Assembly: GCA_964535715.1 (NCBI GenBank)
Contig: CAZHUO010000043.1
Coordinates: 1 to 8,076, forward strand
Direction: 5' to 3'
DNA: 8,076 bases
Source: CAZCCC01 sp964535715
GTDB lineage: Bacteria; Patescibacteriota; Patescibacteriia; Buchananbacterales; UBA6539
The notes beneath the pieces were generated by a model. The model was not told where the DNA came from. It was given only the letters and a program-made list of their open reading frames with translations, and did no database searches. The position numbers and the translations under genes are program-made. This document shows, piece after piece, positions 4,707 through 8,076 of this stretch (the stretch's first letter is position 1; every line of letters begins with the position of its first letter).

Positions 4707-7700
4707 ATGAAGAATTTATTTATTGTTACGACATTTGTGTGTATTTGTGAACAGTGTTTTGGCATGATTTATCCTATAGGCGATCCAATCGTTATGCCCA
4801 CTGAAAGTTTTAGTAGCGGTAATGGATACATCGTGACTCAGGAGTTTGATAATGATATAGGGCATACTGGTGTTGATTTAGCGACTTATAGCAGCCTAAG
4901 TGGTGGTGATGTTAGATCAATTTTTTTTGGTACTGTCACTTATGTTCAAAATAGCCAGGCCACTACTGGTTGGGGTACTATGATTCGTATTCAACATCAA
5001 TTACATGATGGAACAGTTTTTTATTCGCAATATTCACACTTACTTTATGGGAGCATAACCGTTCTTGTTGGGTCTGAAGTCAGAGAAGGTAAAGTTATTG
5101 GTAAAGTAGGGAATACAGGCTATTCCACTAATCCGCATCTTCATTTTGAGGTTAAAAAAAGCAATACAAATGGCTGTGGTTATTTGCCTAGCGATAATTG
5201 CCCTGATGATTCAATAACCAACTATTTCAATTCGCTTGAATTTATTTATTTGCATCAAGTAATACCGGGGTATTACTCTGGTGGTTTACTATGTCAGCCA
5301 ATTATTGACTGCTTCAATCGTTTAGGAGGACGAAGCAGTGTGGGTTGGCCGATCGATGACGGTGCCGGACTTTATGTCCATAGTTGGTTGCCATTCCGAT
5401 ATATCTGTCAGAACTTCCGAAATGCCGACGGTGAAGAGTCAATCATTATGTATGATCCGTTGTTTGGCAGCCAGGCTTACTTAATTTCTGGAAAATTTTG
5501 GGAGCGTTATCGCTATGGGCGTAACGGCCATTATGGTCCGGATATGCCAATGGATGACGGAAAAATTCTTGGTTGCCCGACTAGTGATGCTAAGAATGGC
5601 ATTCAGTATTTTCAAGGAGGGTACCTTAAGAGTGGCAGCGTTGAACTTCGTCGTCTTGACGGATCGCTGGTTGATATCTATCAGCCAACCGGTGAGTTTA
5701 GTTCGCTTACACTTTCAGGCATTCCGGTCTCAGAAAGCCAGATTGTTTTAGCTTGGCTTGGCGAACCTGTCTGCGACTACTACTTAGTTATTCGCGACGG
5801 CCAGCAGATCGCAACTGTTATCCTTCCGGAATTTACGGAAGTTGGATTGTCTTCAGGAACCAGCTACACCTATCAGGTATTTGCCATGTCTAACACATCA
5901 GGTGAACTGGCTTCTTCAAACCAAATAGGAATTGTTACTCCCGGCCAAGCAGGTACTTTCACTTTGCAGGGCGCGCCCGAAGGCTCAAGCTACGTGTATT
6001 TGCAATGGCAAAACAGCTTGTACAATACCAATTTATACTGGCTGTATCGAAACGGAGTGCTTGTTGCCAAGACAACGGCAAGTGCATTCAGTGATTTTCC
6101 GCTTGAACCAAACACTGCCTACACCTATCAGGTGTCAGCGGTAACATTCTCCGGTTTGGTTTTTGGTTGGAGCAACCCGGTTACTGTAAGCACTGACCCT
6201 GCCCCGCCTAAGCCTCCCACACCTGACCCCGTAGCCACATCGGTTCAAATCCAGCTTGAACAAACCTGGGTTTATGCCGCAGAAGGCAGGGCAAGTGCAA
6301 CGGTCTTTGACCAGTATGGCAGCGAAATACCTGGCGTCAGAGTTTTATTTTTCTCATCTGAACCAAGCGTTTTCGTTGTGTCCGGCGACAATGGCTATTG
6401 CATTGCCAATAATATTGGTACTGCCGAAGTTTGGGTCGAAGTGGCTGACCGGCGCTATATCAAGTCAGAGCGGGTGAGTGTTGAGGTGATGGCGGAAATT
6501 TTACCTGAGCAGATTCAGTTTGAATCTTCTCCGCTTATGCTTGACTGTAATCTTGAGCTTTTGGCCAGTCCGCCTTTTATTGAATACCAGCAAATTTCGC
6601 TTCGAGTTTATTTAAGCAACCCAACAGACCAGCCGATTACTTTTTATGGTCCAAGAGGATTTTCTTTTAAAGAAGACGGAAGCCTTTTTGGCTGTTCGAG
6701 TTACTCTTCAACGGCAAAGATATTGAACCCCGGCGAAAGCGCTTTTTATGTGATTTACGGCGTTCAGCTGCCTTCGGCCGGCCATTGCTTTATTAACGCC
6801 TTGACGTGCCCGCAAAGAAGCATTATTGACTCTGACTGGCAGTTAATTGACCAGACTGCGATTGGTGTTAGTAGCACACTTTGTCTTAATGTTATTAGTC
6901 AAAGCGACCTGAAAGCCGAATTAAGTTTTTGGTCTCTTATGCCGGTTGTATCAGAATTTTTTGCCGGTGATGATCTTATTGTCAAAGCTGGTATTATAAA
7001 TTCCGGCGATGTAAATATTACGACTTCGTTTTTGCTGACAGTCGGTTTGGCCGGCCAAAGCAGCCAATCCTGTGAAATTCCAAGCTTGCCTTGCGGTGAA
7101 GTGAATTACCAGGAGTTTAATTTAGGCAAGTTATCTGAAGGAAACTACAAAATTGATGCAATTTCTGACGCAGGCGGAGTAATTTCTGAATATGATGAAA
7201 GTGACAACGTCAAGTCAATAATTGTTGAAGTTTTGCCCAAGCCCACTCAGCCAAATTCAGTAATTACCCAGGCAAGTTATTCACCCAGCCAAATTTATGC
7301 CGGCAAAACTATTGCAATCAGTTTTACTGTAGTAAACTCCGGCACGGCAATTATGCCAACACAGACTGTCGCTGTTGTTTTAGGCCAGGAAGTTTTCGGC
7401 ACGGTTACGGTTCCGGCTTTGGCAATTGGCCAAAGCTTCAACGGCCAAATTAGTTTTGACTCGCAAACTGCCTGGCGAAGCGTGACCTTTACAGTTTTGG
7501 CCGACAAAAATAATGCGGTTGCCGAAGAAAACGAATCAGACAATTCTAAAACGCTGGCTGTTGTTTTTCTGGCGCCGGGTGATGATTGGGATCCAAACGA
7601 CGACATTGTCTCAAATGCCACGGCTTTGAATAATCCGCAGACAACAGAACAGACGCATGGCTTGCATACTTTGTCAGGCGTCGATTCTTATGATTGGTTT

Positions 7701-7946
7701 AAAGTTTACTTGGCCAAAAATGTCCGTTATAACCTTAATACTGTTGGCGGCAGTGGTGATACTTATGGCGAGCTGTATTCTGATTCAGCCGGAAAAAAAC
7801 GCGTTGCCTACAATGACAACGGCGGCGGTAATTTGCAATTCAGCCTAACCTACAAGCCAAGTAAAGCCGGCTGGTATTACTTAAGGATTCGCTCTTTTGT
7901 CAAAGGCGGAAACTGTTCATACGCGCTTAATTATCGAAAAATGTAA
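4707..7946 (+). CDS. Secreted M23 metallopeptidase with LGFP, Fn3, Ig-like, CARDB and PPC modules
   Basis: This 1079-residue exported protein is predicted to cut peptidoglycan cross-bridges or peptides. A short signal peptide (about 1-19) is followed by a LytM/M23 domain (about 40-180). Its zinc and catalytic residues are intact: HTGVD (His53, Asp57), the YSHL histidine (His111) and HLHFE (His144, His146). Residues 190-315 hold two LGFP-like repeats, the second being LGCPTSDAKNGIQYFQGGYL (288-307); this repeat is known from cell-wall-bound proteins. Two Fn3 domains (about 333-411 and 416-496), a Pro-rich linker (498-508) and a bacterial Ig-like domain (510-594) come next. A beta-rich segment (600-728) is perhaps BsuPI-like. 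Two CARDB domains follow (about 733-842 and 850-954), each ending in an E.DESDN/ENESDN-type motif, then a C-terminal PPC domain (956-1079). No sortase signal or C-terminal membrane helix is seen. From about base 5300 the GC content is visibly higher than in the upstream genes. A strong terminator follows. Confidence 0.92.
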   Translation: MKNLFIVTTFVCICEQCFGMIYPIGDPIVMPTESFSSGNGYIVTQEFDNDIGHTGVDLATYSSLSGGDVRSIFFGTVTYVQNSQATTGWGTMIRIQHQLHDGTVFYSQYSHLLYGSITVLVGSEVREGKVIGKVGNTGYSTNPHLHFEVKKSNTNGCGYLPSDNCPDDSITNYFNSLEFIYLHQVIPGYYSGGLLCQPIIDCFNRLGGRSSVGWPIDDGAGLYVHSWLPFRYICQNFRNADGEESIIMYDPLFGSQAYLISGKFWERYRYGRNGHYGPDMPMDDGKILGCPTSDAKNGIQYFQGGYLKSGSVELRRLDGSLVDIYQPTGEFSSLTLSGIPVSESQIVLAWLGEPVCDYYLVIRDGQQIATVILPEFTEVGLSSGTSYTYQVFAMSNTSGELASSNQIGIVTPGQAGTFTLQGAPEGSSYVYLQWQNSLYNTNLYWLYRNGVLVAKTTASAFSDFPLEPNTAYTYQVSAVTFSGLVFGWSNPVTVSTDPAPPKPPTPDPVATSVQIQLEQTWVYAAEGRASATVFDQYGSEIPGVRVLFFSSEPSVFVVSGDNGYCIANNIGTAEVWVEVADRRYIKSERVSVEVMAEILPEQIQFESSPLMLDCNLELLASPPFIEYQQISLRVYLSNPTDQPITFYGPRGFSFKEDGSLFGCSSYSSTAKILNPGESAFYVIYGVQLPSAGHCFINALTCPQRSIIDSDWQLIDQTAIGVSSTLCLNVISQSDLKAELSFWSLMPVVSEFFAGDDLIVKAGIINSGDVNITTSFLLTVGLAGQSSQSCEIPSLPCGEVNYQEFNLGKLSEGNYKIDAISDAGGVISEYDESDNVKSIIVEVLPKPTQPNSVITQASYSPSQIYAGKTIAISFTVVNSGTAIMPTQTVAVVLGQEVFGTVTVPALAIGQSFNGQISFDSQTAWRSVTFTVLADKNNAVAEENESDNSKTLAVVFLAPGDDWDPNDDIVSNATALNNPQTTEQTHGLHTLSGVDSYDWFKVYLAKNVRYNLNTVGGSGDTYGELYSDSAGKKRVAYNDNGGGNLQFSLTYKPSKAGWYYLRIRSFVKGGNCSYALNYRKM

Positions 7947-7980
7947 ATCTATATGGTTCTTTGCTTATTTTAGTCATTTA

Positions 7981-8017
7981 AGCTCTCTATTTTTTAAAAA
8001 TAGGGAGCTATTTTTTT
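7981..8017 (+). terminator. Strong intrinsic terminator after the M23 gene
   Basis: AGCTCTCTATTT (7981-7992) pairs with AAATAGGGAGCT (7998-8009), 12 bp with one G-U pair and a 5-nt loop. TTTTTTT (8011-8017) follows after one base. It lies 34 nt past the M23 stop codon. On the opposite strand the hairpin is followed by only a weak T stretch, so it should act mainly on rightward transcription. Confidence 0.88.
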
Positions 8018-8076
8018 GGCTAATACCGTTTTCTATCCAATACCTTGGCAACACTTTGTTAAGATTTGGGCGGGCG

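Noticed and set aside
4685..4713. TTGACA at 4685-4690 as a -35 box for the M23 gene
   Set aside because: No -10-like hexamer lies 15-19 bp downstream; that position is already the start codon.
7295..7621. 108-codon minus-strand frame opposite the second CARDB domain
   Set aside because: It is antisense to a well-supported coding region, its translation is low in information (Ser/Ala/Val/Thr-rich) and it has no recognisable domain.
1..8076. Alternative genetic code (UGA = Gly), as in Gracilibacteria
   Set aside because: The five confident genes contain no in-frame TGA and encode glycine with many GGN codons, so code 11 fits.

Overview
The window looks like a piece of an AT-rich, streamlined bacterial genome, most likely Candidatus Patescibacteria (CPR, Parcubacteria/Falkowbacteria-like). 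This is an inference from protein style, not from a marker gene. The clues are a histidine kinase with a many-helix N-terminal membrane sensor and an SHQLKTP H-box, a free-standing receiver protein, a small lipoprotein with a 'YGFKFKYP.DW' PsbP-like motif, and a large secreted M23 peptidase carrying Fn3, CARDB and PPC modules. All genes called with confidence are on the + strand. The long ORFs have no in-frame TGA and use GGN codons freely for glycine, so the standard bacterial code fits and the UGA=Gly code of Gracilibacteria does not.

Layout. Bases 1-146 hold a possible C-terminal scrap of an upstream gene and an extended -10 promoter. Bases 147-989 encode a class I SAM-dependent methyltransferase. 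Its terminator hairpin (999-1035) also contains the promoter of the next operon. Bases 1039-3671 form a two-gene operon: a membrane sensor histidine kinase and, 11 nt later, a single-domain response regulator. Bases 3672-4060 have no convincing gene. They hold a near-consensus promoter, a perfect 18-bp palindrome, several hairpins and a run of nine G, and they look like a long structured leader of the downstream lipoprotein gene or a separate small RNA. Bases 4061-4549 encode the lipoprotein, which is flanked on both sides by copies of one hairpin-forming repeat; the downstream copy is complete and looks like a terminator. Bases 4707-7946 encode a 1079-residue secreted M23 metallopeptidase with a long adhesive or binding C-terminal region, followed by a strong terminator at 7981-8017.

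How the genes may work together. The kinase and receiver form a phosphorelay with no DNA-binding output encoded here, so the target is not visible. The lipoprotein and the M23 protein are both exported and lie next to each other downstream of the signalling operon, but each appears to be a separate transcription unit. A cell-surface theme is reasonable; a direct regulatory link is not shown by the sequence. The most unusual material is in the non-coding DNA: the 333-nt leader, the paired repeats around the lipoprotein gene, and the promoter nested inside a terminator ahead of the kinase.
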